This document shows, one piece after another, positions 23,681-33,729 of a DNA stretch of 64,000 nucleotides. This DNA is from Macrobrachium rosenbergii (Eukaryota > Arthropoda > Malacostraca > Decapoda > Palaemonidae): positions 55,332,813 through 55,396,812 of the forward strand of contig NC_089781.1 of assembly GCF_040412425.1 (NCBI RefSeq), written 5' to 3'. Numbering within the stretch: the stretch's first letter is position 1; each line of letters begins with the position of its first letter. A program made the position numbers and the translations under genes. The notes under the pieces were generated by a model. The model did no database searches, had not been told where the DNA came from, and saw only the letters and a program-made list of their open reading frames with translations.

Positions 23681-24600
23681 ATGTTGCACAAATTTACATC
23701 CGTACACACCGGAGTTCGCCCTTTTCCCGGGCTGGTTGATGGTGTTCTTCCAGTTCCCCTCGAAATTTTGTTGGAAGGGGTGTCAAATTTTTTAGTTGCC
23801 AAGAAAATAACGGATGGGGTGGAAGCTTTCAATGAAGCAAAAGGCTTCCTCAGTTTACGTAAAGGGGATACTGGACAACGTTGCCGGAGTCATCAATTTT
23901 TGAAATGTAGGACAGGACCTGGGACGATCGTAAGGATTTTTTGAGGGCATCATATGGAACAGCTGGAGCTGATGATGCAGCTCGAGATCTCAGATCTCTT
24001 TTCAAGGTCCATAAGGGCCATGACTCTCTGGTCACGTTTAGTGCCAAATGTTTTGATGCTACGATGGATTTTTCGAAGAAGTTGAGAAATTCTGGTTGGG
24101 TAAATGGAGGCTCTACTACAATAGAGAATCTTGAGAAACTATTGTAATATGCGTGGATCCTGAATGATGTCCCTGATGCTATCGTAAATAGTTTCGACAA
24201 GGAAACAGAAAGGGGGTCGGACGAGAATTTACTGTTCTCTCAAGTTTGTAAGCACATGTCGAAATGCCCAACAAAAGATAGCTCCTTTTTGGATGGAATG
24301 CCGAAATCTTCAGCGGCTATTCTGAAGCATCATACATAAAGTAATTCTGACTCCACAGTTGAGGTTATGTGCCAAGACAGAGGATGATAAGACTTCTGCG
24401 AGTTCATGATCCCAAGGGTGTTGTCATAATTGTAATAGGCAGGGCCATACTAAGAAGTTTTGTAGGGTGAAATATTGTGGCACTTGCAAGTCTGCACATC
24501 ATGGTTGGAGGTTTTGCCCGCTTCTTAAACAGAATGAGTCTAGAAGCACACCTCAGAGTGCTGGCCTGGCAGGTAGGAGAACTCCTCGAGGGGGTTTTTT
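23681..24600 (+). pseudogene. Gag with two CCHC zinc knuckles, frameshifted
   Basis: The frame opens at 23681 and continues with PLEILLEGVSNFLVAKKITDG. It shifts near 23930 to GADDAARDLRSLFKV and later WILNDVPDAIVNSF (24150). Near 24425-24530 two perfect C-x2-C-x4-H-x4-C knuckles follow one another (CHNCNRQGHTKKFC, CGTCKSAHHGWRFC), the nucleocapsid domain that binds RNA. At least two frameshifts and a stop occur. The zinc knuckles and the position before protease identify it; capsid similarity was not checked by alignment. Confidence 0.75.
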
Positions 24601-24628
24601 TGGGAGCCTCTAGGGGCCGACAAAATCT

Positions 24629-25091
24629 TTGGTGGACCGAGCAGCAAAAAGGGAAGAGATAAAAGGGGTTGTTTCTTGTAATACAGGTCTTTTGGGGGAA
24701 CCCTCAGAAGCAAAGCCAGTGGTAAAAGGGTCTGGGTATGGGGTTGAAGTGAATATTTTTATAGATACAAGCGCCTCTATTAATTTGATGAATTATGAGT
24801 TGTTCCGATCGATGTTTTCTGATCATTCTTTGAGACCTGCTAAAGAGACAGTGTGTGATGTTCAAGCAAATATGTTACAGGTTTTGGGTTATGTAGATGT
24901 GAATTCATCTCTTGGGGTTAGAACTTTTACAGAAACATTTTTGGTTATACGAGGGGCTGCTTTGGGGAATACGTTGTTCCTGGGTCATCCAGCGTGTCAG
25001 AGACACAAAATCTCGGTTCATAGAGGGGTGTGTGACATAACTGTTGGAGTACCTGGTGTTTTTGTGCCTTACGAGGGAATGGATGTAAGTA
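24629..25091 (+). pseudogene. Retroviral-type aspartic protease, cut by a Tigger insertion
   Basis: The frame contains VNIFIDTSASINLMN, where gypsy proteases have D-T-G-A-S. Gly is replaced by Ser in the active-site triplet. A second-half motif FLGHPACQRHKISVH follows about 85 residues later. The Tigger transposon enters at 25092, after GVFVPYEGMDVS, so the linker to RT is cut. The DTS change may be inactivating or tolerated, since some retropepsins of eukaryotic viruses and cellular relatives use DSG or DTS. Confidence 0.72.
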
Positions 25092-28000
25092 CAGTGACCC
25101 CTCGCTACTTTGTGATTCGATTATCGCGAATTCACGACTTTGCAGAGCTTTTAATATATATTAATGGAAAATATAGCGCAGATTTTCTGGAGAAAAATCG
25201 CGATATATGAACACCCAAAATTTCTCATTAAATCCATTAAAATATTAATAATAAATAGTATTTCCTAGTCTAAGAACAACAAAACAAGCGTAAAATAGCA
25301 AAAAAACAGATATTTGCACTTGTAACTCCTATGACAAAAAAAAAAAACATCTGGAAAGTGATGCCTATCAATGGAAAGTGATGCCTATACAGTACATTAC
25401 AGCATGTTCCATTGTTGGGAAAACACAAAGCGTACCATCTCGGTGACTAAGTGCGTTGTAACACGGGCTGTGATTGGTGCATGGGAGGGAGACGACAAAT
25501 CACAGCTTCCCGATTTCTAATCGGGCCTGTGATTGGTGCTTAGACTGATGCTCAGAACCTGCAGCATCTCCCCTTGTCTCTCTCTCGCGGCCACTTCGCT
25601 TCAAGCTTTCTCGCCGAACGGTTTTCTTTACGCTGTGCTGTGATTTTTTTTGTGGTTTTTGTTGAACTTTGCTCCAATTTTCATCCACTGCAATGGCTCC
25701 CAAGCGTGCTGCTTCTTCCAAGCTGGTACTGAGCCTAAACGCCATCGAAGAATGATGACGATCGCTGAAAAGGTGAAACTTCTCGATATGTTGAAGGAAG
25801 GGAGAAAGTTCGCGGCTGTAGCCCACCATTTTGGCGTGAACGAATCCACCAATCGCTACATCTACAAGGACGAGGCGAAGATTAGGAAGACAGCTGTCAT
25901 CACCTTTAACAAGTCGGCGAAGAGAGTGGTTACGGTTCATAATAAAACTATCGTCCGTATGGAAGCTGCTTTGTCTGTGTGGATAGCCGACTGCTGAAAG
26001 AAGAACATAGCCTTGGATACGAACATTATCCAAACAAAGGCTAGGAGCCTGTACGAGACCTTCACCAATAAGGAACCAGAGGACGACAGTGGCGAGCGTA
26101 AAGAAGCAGATGAAGATGAAGAAGACATAGATGATCCGCAACCAGAGACGTCCAGTCATTCACCACGTAAGAAACTGCAATTTTCTGCTAGCAAAGGGTG
26201 GTTTGCAAAGTTTCAGAAACGCTACGGCCTAGAAAGTGCTTCCTTGCATGGCGAGGCTGCTTCGGCTGACAGGGTCGCTGCTGATACATATGTCAATGAA
26301 ATCTTCAAGAAGATTATCTCTGAAGGTGAATATCAGCCCGAAACAAGTTTTTAATATGGACGAGACGGGCTTGTTTTGGAAAAGAATGTCCTCTCGAACT
26401 TTCCTGTTCAAAGAGGAAGCAAAAGCTTCTGGCTTTAAAGCATACAAGGATCGTGTGACCCTCGTGATGTGTGGCAATGCTGCGGGATTTTTATTGAAGC
26501 CAGGACTTATTTACAAGTCTAAAAACCCAAGGGCTTTAAAAAACAAAAACAAGAATCTGCTGCCTGTACATTGGCTGCACAATCCAAAGACCTGGATAAC
26601 GAAGATGCTGACCTCCGACTGGTTCCACCAGTGTTTTATCCAGCAAGTGAAGGTATATCTAGCAGAAAAGGGCATGCCATTCAAAGTCCTTCTCATTATG
26701 GATAATGCTGGTGGCCATGCTACTGATCTGTCGTTCGGGGTTCAGGTTCCTACCACCCAACAAGACGTCACTTATTCAGCCAATGGACCAGGGAGTTATT
26801 AGGGCGTTCAAGGCCCTGTACACGAGGAATGCCCTGGCGAACCTGGTTGCTTCCGTGGATGCCGGCCAAGAAGACGACAATTTCAACTTGAAGGCATACT
26901 GGCAGCAGTACACAACTGCTACATGTCTCCAAAATATCCACAAGGCATTGGAAGAAATGAAGCCTGCCACCATTAACGCCAGCTGGAAGAAGTTGTGGCC
27001 CAAGGTTGTTTACAACGACAAAGGATTTACACCTGCCGAAATCCAACACTCAGCAGTACAGAAAGCTGTGCAGTTGGCTGCGATCCTTGGAGGTGAGGGC
27101 TTTGCAGACATGACCACAGGCGACGTCAACGAACTTCTAGACTGCCACTCCCAGCCGCTAACTGACGAAGACCTCGAAGAGCTGACGAAGTCGGCGAGCG
27201 AAGAAGAAGAAGCAGCGCAGCAAGAAACAGAAGTTGTCTCCCAAACTGGCTTGACTTTGGAACGGCTCGCCGGGCTCTGAAACCTGGCTAAGGAACTGCA
27301 AGAGCGGTTGCAGGAATGGGACGACGATATGGTTCAATCGGTTCAATTCTGCAACATGGTTGACGACGTCATGGCCCCCTACAAGATGCTCTTCGACCGG
27401 AAAAAGAAGCAGCGGTAGCAACTGCCAATCACAATGTTTTTGCAGCCTTGCAAAAAAGAGCCAGTTCCTGCTGCTGCTACTACGGTTACACTTTCAGAAA
27501 CTGCGGAAGAAGTGGAAGAGGTGCCCCAGGAAATGGCACCGCCGTCTGAAGAGACATAAAATACAATCATTGACTGCGCAGTAAAAGTCATCATCACCTT
27601 CATCGTCATCATTTTTACTGCGCAGCAAATTCATCACCATCTTCATTCAAGTTTTACTTCAACTTCTTTTGTGGTGAGTACAGTAACAATCTTTATTTTT
27701 TTTTTTTATCTTAAGTGTTACTGTACTGTATTACATGTAATGCAGTACAGTAACATGGATACTGTATTGTATTACTGTATATATTATTACTGTATGTATA
27801 CTGGATTCTTTAAAATTTAAAGCTTGCCAATCATGTCATATACTATAGCTACTTTACCACAGTAAATTAGCCCCTGTTATATGGTACTGTAAACTTACCT
27901 ACTGAAGTCATATTGCTTAACAGTTGTCCCTGTTATTAATAGAGTAAAGGGTGGGTTGTTAAGAGTACAGGGAGGGTTTTAAAATGTCCAAATACTGTAC

Positions 28001-28101
28001 ACGTTAAATAAATATATATGCTGTTCGTACTTCGCCCGCAGAATTTCACGTATTGCGGCTGGTCCTGGAACCTATCTCCCACGATAAACGCAGGGTCACT
28101 G
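25092..28101 (+). mobile_element. Tigger/pogo DNA transposon inside the gypsy element
   Basis: The TIR starts CAGTGACCCCTCGC at 25092 and ends GCAGGGTCACTG at 28101. TA lies on both sides (25090-25091 and 28102-28103). One plus-strand transposase pseudogene fills the centre. It sits between the protease and RT remnants of the host element, so it is younger than that insertion. Of the three Tiggers here it has the best preserved protein. Confidence 0.9.
25693..27559 (+). pseudogene. Tigger transposase pseudogene, catalytic triad intact
   Basis: The start is MAPKRAASSK at 25693. One frame change near 25740 leads to KVKLLDMLKEGRKFAAVAHH, the first HTH. A TGA at 25995 interrupts the same frame, which goes on with DTNIIQTKARSLYETF and the second HTH ASKGWFAKFQKRYGL. 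A frameshift near 26340 leads to FNMDETGLFWKRM and LLIMDNAGGH, and another near 26730 to LPPNKTSLIQPMDQGVI. All three catalytic Asp are kept. An acidic C-terminus with EEEEAAQQE ends in broken frames up to about 27559. The pieces overlap cleanly, so the damage is a handful of indels plus nonsense changes. Confidence 0.88.
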
Positions 28102-28103
28102 TA

Positions 28104-28498
28104 GAGTGGATGACCATAATGGATTGGGTGTACATGAGAGTTTGCGGGTGGATTCTGAACATGTTTCTGTGGGTAGGAAGTGTTATAATGGGGGTTGCTA
28201 AATTGCAATGACTCAGTTCGGAATTATCAGAAGGGTACTTATGCAGTCGATTTTGTTGAAGATAATTCAGTTGCTATTGTCGAGGACGTGTGGATTTTCA
28301 GAAGCAGATTTACAGCTAGGAGGCAGGTTATTAAGGCTAAGTGTAATTTTCTGAAGAAGCACATACTATATTTGGGTCATGTTATTTTTAAGAAGGGTGC
28401 TAAAGTGAACGAGGATAAAGTAGATTCTTCTACTCCAAAAAATAAGAAACAGATCCGGTCTTTCTTGGGCATGGCTGGATTTTTTGTAGGTTTGTGAA
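28104..28498 (+). pseudogene. RT remnant: thumb only, palm deleted
   Basis: After the Tigger, about 220 bases of uncertain coding lead to KAKCNFLKKHILYLGHVIFK and KKQIRSFLGMAGF. These are the end of the gypsy RT fingers-palm-thumb module (the YLGH and RSFLG motifs). The preceding RT core of roughly 150 residues, including the Y-x-D-D catalytic loop, should lie between protease and this point, and no trace was found in any frame. An internal deletion must have removed it. Confidence 0.78.
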
Positions 28499-29087
28499 AG
28501 GTTTTTCTACTTTAGCGTCTCCTTTAACAGATGTCCTGAGGGATGATGTGCAGCAATCAGCCTTTCAGAATATTGAGGATGCCTTAGTTAATCCCCCAGT
28601 GTTGAAATTTCCTGATTTTTTAACGTCTTTCACGTTGGTGACAGATGCCAGTCACGATGGTATAGGGGCCTGCCTTATGCAGAAGTTTGATGAAGACTCC
28701 ATCCGATTGCATATTACAGTCGGAAGTTTAAGACACGGGGTAGTAATGAACAGCTATGGTCGGTAGTGGACAAAGAGGCCTTTCCAGTGGTGTCTAGTTT
28801 GGTTCATTTTAAGATGTTATTGATGGGCAATCAAGTAGAGGTTCTCACGGGTCACATTGTTGGATCTTTTCAATATGCCAGATCTTTCCTCTAAAAGAAC
28901 TAGGTGGTATCTGACAATCAGCGATTTTGATGCCAAGCTTAGGTACATAGAGGGTAGACGTAATGTTGTAGCAGACGCCCTTAGTAGAAATTTTTCTGAT
29001 GCAGATGGTACTCATGTATGTTATGTATCTGGAGACTGCATACACTGGGATATTAGCTTAGTAGAATCTGATGAGGATGAGATTTAG
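28494..29087 (+). pseudogene. RNase H domain of the gypsy-env element
   Basis: GFSTLASPLTDVLRDD, then VLKFPDFLTSFTLVTDASHDG with GIGACLMQ, mark the start of RNase H and its first catalytic Asp (TDAS). After a frameshift near 28760 come DKEAFPVVSSL, NMPDLSSKRTRWYLTISDFD and YIEGRRNVVADALSRN, the conserved end (VADALSR). Two frame changes are visible. Confidence 0.82.
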
Positions 29088-30110
29088 GCAGACACAAAAG
29101 CATTTCTTAAGAGGGGAATTAGTTAGGAAGGGTTATATGTTGCCTTTTGCAGGTCTTGAATTAGACAGTAATTTGTTAATTAGGAAGATTAGATACAGAC
29201 TGAGAAATAGTGAGGATAAGGGTGATACAATGCAAATAGTTGTTTTTAGGAGTTTAGTACCTAAGGTTCTGGATATTGTTCACAGTAGGTCTGGCAGTCC
29301 ACATTTGGGTATTGAGAAGACATCAGAATATACGGGGACAATTCTTTTGGAAGAATATGCTCAAATCAGTGGAAGACTTTATGAGAGGTTGTTCAGTTTG
29401 CAATGTGTGTAAGCCATCGAGGGTCGTTTCTTGTAAACTGGTTCATTTCCTTTTCCCAGTAGACCATCTTCTAGGGTCCATATGGACCTGTTATCCAATT
29501 TCTGTGACTCTAGTTATGGTCATAGTCACCTGTTGTTGATGGTTGTTGACGAATTAACTAGGTTCGTACAGATTTTTCATTTGAAGCATAAAACAGCAGA
29601 GAAGGTGGCAGTCTCATTCTTTAATGGATATATTTTTCGTTATGGGGTTCCAGAGGTGCTGATTACAGATAATGGGAGACAATTTGTGAACAAGACATTA
29701 GAGTGTCATGCGGATGTAATGGGCATTAGGAAAGTCACTATTATTCCCTATAGACCAGAAGCTAATGGGCTATGTGAACGGGCAATTAGAATGGTAATTG
29801 AAGCTCTCAGAATTACTGGAGGGGCAATGATGTAAATTGGTATCGATATATTCCACAGGTGTAGCATAGCATCAATTCTATGTTCAGTAAGACCATTGGA
29901 ATGTCTCACAATGAAGTGCTATTTGGCTACCCGTGCAGGGCACATTTGATTTATTGCCTATTCCATCAGGTGATGATACAGTGAAATCGCTAGTCTCTAC
30001 TGCTAAAGAGAGATATGTATGTCTTGCTAAGAATCTTGAAGTGAAAACTCAGGATATGGCTGACAGGAGCAATGCAAAGCCAGATAGAGTTAAAAGTTGT
30101 TGTGGGAGAT
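29071..30110 (+). pseudogene. Integrase of the gypsy-env element
   Basis: The zinc-binding part shows HLGIEKT with CSVCNVCK (29300-29415). The catalytic core reads VVDELTRFVQIF, LITDNGRQFVN and PYRPEANGLCERAIRMV, giving the D, D and E residues (29541-29800). Stops follow from 29833, and the C-terminal part to about 30110 is in broken frames (MFSKTIGMSHNEVLFGYP-like sequence). Integrase inserts the reverse-transcribed DNA; this copy is interrupted in at least three places. Confidence 0.82.
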
Positions 30111-30349
30111 AGGGTTTTGTGAAAATAAATGTTATCTTATGGTTAATTCCTGTGATGTACTGTTGTTTCTGATCATTTTTTTTCTCTGTTTATTTTTAAT
30201 GGGTTTTAAAGGGGCGTGACTGGTAGTTTTTTCAATTGAGGAGGACATCGGTCCGTAGAATTATACAAATCTTTAACTGTCCGAGTTCAGTTTTTTTTGT
30301 GTGTTGCAATACTTAGTTAAATCAGGTGCAAAATACCATAGAGTTTTAT

Positions 30350-30428
30350 AGATATATGGGTTTCTTTTTTTTGTTTTTTTCCTTCTTTCAAGATCTGGTA
30401 ACTTATAGGTTTCTTTTTTTTTTTTTAG
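30350..30428 (+). promoter_or_regulatory. Probable 3' splice site directly before the env start
   Basis: Two long T-rich tracts end in TTTTTTTTTTTTTAG at 30428, and the env ATG begins at the next base. Gypsy-type endogenous retroviruses make env from a spliced RNA, and the position is ideal for that. The splice donor was not identified. Confidence 0.6.
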
Positions 30429-31929
30429 ATGCTGAAGTTTCATCTGCTCATGACTTTGGGGGTCATGGCATGGGCTAATTCTGTAGTGAGGTTAGGCCCA
30501 GGTGTTATTATAGAAGAAGAATATGACGTGTGGTTGTCATCTGATGCAGTATCTTTGATTATAGAGTTTGTGGATATAGGTTTGGCAAGGATTGAGCTTG
30601 AAGCATCCCACAATACAGTTCAGTTGCTTAGGAATTTATTGGGTGAGATGAATACCGGACGAAATCTGTCTGATCCGTTACAGGGTTGGTTAATCGAACT
30701 TAATGCTACAGCTGTTAGGGTTCAGGATAGGATTAAGAAGACTTTAACATGGCTTCCAAATTTAGGTTCTTTGACTTCTCAGGTTTCTTCTAAAAGGAGT
30801 AAGAGGGCTGCGCCATTGTTAATTGGAGCCGTTATGGTCATAGGATCGATTGCTAGTATGTCAACTGCTAATTTGATGAGAATTGAACAGGTATCGGCAG
30901 AATTAGCTAGCCAGGGTAAAACTTTGATGACTTTATGAGATACTAATGAGAAATTCCCAGAGGGTTTTGAGACATTAAGGACATCTTTAAATGGATTATT
31001 GGTCACAGTTGATAGGATGGGGAACACTTACATGTTACGATAAGCTTTGTCTCATTGTCAAACCACCTTGTTGAATATTGAGAAAGAAGCGGTATCCTTA
31101 TTATCAGAAATTCAAATACAGGTTAATGCGGTGGTTGCCACTTCTCAGGGAAGAATTTTTGGAGATATTTTACCTCTTGGGTCTTCAGAATCGACTTTAA
31201 TGAATGCAGCATTTCTGTATAGTTCTCAGATAATTTTTACTGGGGAGAATTTGTATTGCTATTACAGTATTTTAAAAGTGAGTGTATCTGATAGGGGGTT
31301 GCTTGTGGAAATTCCATTTAGTAACTTGAAATCGTTTCATAGCTTTATCATGTGACCTTCCCCTAGTGGTTTTAATGGTTCAGTAATAGTATAGGATAAT
31401 GAGGAGACTATGTACCTTTTGGGGGACCAGTTTCAATCCTTGGCTATTAACTATAAGTCAGGATGTGTTTTAGTTCATGATAGATATATTTGCAACAGTA
31501 GTACCTTTACTCTCATAAATGCTGACTGGTTAGGATGTGAGATGATGTTAGCACATAACCAGGCTCCTTCTGACTGTGACTTTCCAATGTTCCAACACGA
31601 GCAAAAACACGGTGTTCTGTGGGCGGTGTGAAGTCTCCACCAGGTTCCATAATTCATCGGATACATTTCTTCTACGAGGATCCCGTCTCTGATGCGGCAT
31701 GTAGACTGGTCACGCTAAGTTTTCCAGTTTTGGGCAAGTGTGTCTTCAACTCTACTACTCATATCTTCATGGGGAACATCAAGTTGTTTTGGTGCCACCT
31801 TTAAGGGAAGTGATTGCCACAATTCCACCACTTCCTCCAATGCCGGAAGACGAACCTTTCCTTGTACCCAATCAGTACTTCCTCATTGCTATTTTATCGG
31901 TGATAGGGGCACTGGTTGTCATACTCTGA
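30429..31929 (+). pseudogene. Envelope gene of the gypsy-env element, interrupted
   Basis: The frame opens with a hydrophobic signal peptide (MLKFHLLMTLGVMAWANS). At residues 123-126 it has RSKR, a furin-type cleavage site, followed by a hydrophobic AAPLLIGAVMVIGSIAS resembling a fusion peptide. The N-glycosylation motifs NLS and NAT are visible. A TGA at 30936 ends the first 169 residues. The same frame resumes with further stops to about 31631, and after a shift a membrane segment with FLIAILSVIGALVVIL lies near 31880-31928. This layout is that of class I-like envelope proteins related to baculovirus F and insect errantivirus Env. Length (about 500 codons) fits. The copy is clearly non-functional. 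Confidence 0.78.
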
Positions 31930-32154
31930 GTGAAGTGGAGTATTTGTCGTGCACAAAAGCATTATGTGAGTAAACCCTCGCCTGAAGATCAGCCTGTGGG
32001 GGTGTGGCTGTCCATTTGGTGCATGAATCTGGAAATTAATAATTGCCATTTCCCTAGTGCTGGGGGCAGCACTTTGCGTGGCCAAGCACCTGAAAGGCTT
32101 ATAGGTCACAAGTATGTTATGAATTACTGTACACAGTAGATGTTTAATTAACAA

Positions 32155-32167
32155 GTGTGGAGGAAAA
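32155..32167 (+). promoter_or_regulatory. Purine tract, possible polypurine tract
   Basis: GTGTGGAGGAAAA is the only purine run just upstream of the 3' LTR. It lies 46 bases before the point where LTR similarity starts, not directly next to it. Either it is not the plus-strand primer site, or the true LTR starts at 32168 and the 5' copy has lost its first bases. The second reading would conflict with the GATC flanks. Confidence 0.35.
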
Positions 32168-32213
32168 CTTTCCGAAAATCCTTGAGAGGTTGTTTAGCTG
32201 TTATCTGACGCAT

Positions 32214-32896
32214 TTCCTAATTAAGTAAAATTGTTACATCATGTATTCTCAAGATGTGGGAACTTGTCACATGACTTCGTGAGTGCCTTCGCTGGAAATG
32301 TCCAGGTTCTGGTGGAAATGTGTGTATATGCGTTTCTTTTGGGCAGAGTCCCAGGGTGTGAAGGGATTAATTATGGAAAAAGGATCATTCAAAGACCAAC
32401 ACTGAACATTATTAAAAGTCTTCAGTGAAGACTTTGTGGTTCAAAATTTATCCATTAAGACTGTGAACATTGCTATTTGGATGTACGAACCACATTTAGT
32501 CTCCCAAATTGTAGATTTTTTTTCATTTATATATTGTCTTTTTTTTCAAGCACGTAGTGTATTGCGTGTACTTTATAAGTAACATGGGAGGAATTCCCAT
32601 ATCTTTATTTTTATGCATTTTGGGTTAATAAGGGATTTATTTGACTTCAGAAGTTTCGCTGAAAAAGAGGTTGAAGACATACTCATTGGGGATGTACTGG
32701 ACTTTGACTTATTTTGACCTATTGTGAGTTATGGTGTAAAGACAATAATTAGTTAAAATATGATAGACAGTAATGTGACTGATCTTTTGGGAACTTTAAT
32801 ATTCCATTTTATTTCATCTCTTATTTCTTGCAATCTGGTTATGTTAGATTTTGTCAAATAAATAAATTTGGGTAAAACTTACGTTTTGCTGTGGAC

Positions 32897-32971
<75 letters not shown>

Positions 32972-33108
32972 CAGGGTGAGTAAGTACAGATATGAACTAC
33001 CAGTAGCCTTTTGATGCGGTCATTATCAATGCTACCAACAGATGGGACGTCCCGACTTTGTAGTATCAGGCAAGCAATGAAAGTTCCTCTCGACTGGGCA
33101 ACAAATAT
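32214..33108 (+). repeat. 3' LTR of the gypsy-env element
   Basis: This repeat is 895 bp, longer than the 5' LTR because of insertions such as CACATGACTT near 32267, a segment near 32432-32545 and the expanded GA tract. Scattered substitutions against the 5' LTR show that insertion is not recent. Confidence 0.85.
32899..32968. repeat. (GA)n microsatellite within the 3' LTR
   Basis: About 35 GA units replace the short GA tract at the same position of the 5' LTR (about 22729-22748). Confidence 0.96.
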
Positions 33109-33622
33109 GATCAGCTTCAGTTTGATAATGAGATCAGATTATTCTAAGAACAACAGTACCAAATAACCTGCTGATAGTCCTACCCTAAAAAAGTATACTC
33201 CTTGAATCCATACTAATTCTTGAGTGTTCCATCCATCAGGTATTATAATGACAGCTTTCATTACCTTCAAATATGAACCCATTTCAAGTTGTGATATCTT
33301 CCCATATTTATTGAGAAATAAAATTTATCTAAGCAAAAGAATTCACAAAATTTTCACCAAGTAAATTTCAAATCTAATTAAATTTATTTGAAACTAGGAA
33401 TGAATTCTAAGTTTTCAAATTCTATCTCATTGCACCTAGATGCCCTTCTTTGAATGGGGTTGAAGAATAAATGGCCTGAAGCAAATGTAATTTATTCTCT
33501 GCATTACTAGGCGAAATTTTCAATTTAATTCAATTAAAGAAGCACTTAGATAACACTATACAAAAACTATTAAATGATAATCAAGATAAAAACAAATATA
33601 CAATATATTTAAAAAGACTTAC

Positions 33623-33729
33623 CTTTGGTTTTAGAATATGAAAGACTTTGAGTAGTGAGTCGAAAGAAACGGGTCTTGAAATTTTTTATACCAAATTTCT
33701 TCCTTCCCTGTGCTCTTTTGATCATAATA
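33623..33729 (-). CDS. Gap1: RasGAP GAP1 family, start of PH domain (exon)
   Basis: Acceptor ATATTTTCAG and donor GTAAGTC bound 107 bases. They encode [20 protein letters not shown], then [15 protein letters not shown]. This is the first strand pair of the PH domain in RASA2/RASA3, where the family has [23 protein letters not shown]. The exon ends with one base of a codon that the 13005-13129 exon completes as Asp, so the two read through as one PH domain. Upstream exons for the C2 and RasGAP domains would lie at higher coordinates, and I found none before 64 kb. Confidence 0.87.

Larger units (their letters stand above)
22130..33108 (+). mobile_element. Env-bearing Ty3/gypsy-like LTR retroelement (errantivirus-like), decayed
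   Basis: Two direct repeats bound the element: 22130-22884 and 32214-33108. The 4-bp word GATC lies immediately outside both (22126-22129 and 33109-33112), a likely target duplication. Between them, in order on the plus strand, are gag with two zinc knuckles, a protease, a Tigger insertion, the tail of RT, RNase H, integrase and an envelope gene. All reading frames are interrupted, and the central RT domain is absent. The order gag-pol-env with a furin-type site in env is that of gypsy-like endogenous retroviruses of arthropods. The copy is a broken genomic fossil. Confidence 0.85.

Noticed and set aside
26229..27049. Minus-strand frames across the Tigger at 25-28 kb
   Set aside because: Shadows of the plus-strand transposase with the DDE motifs.
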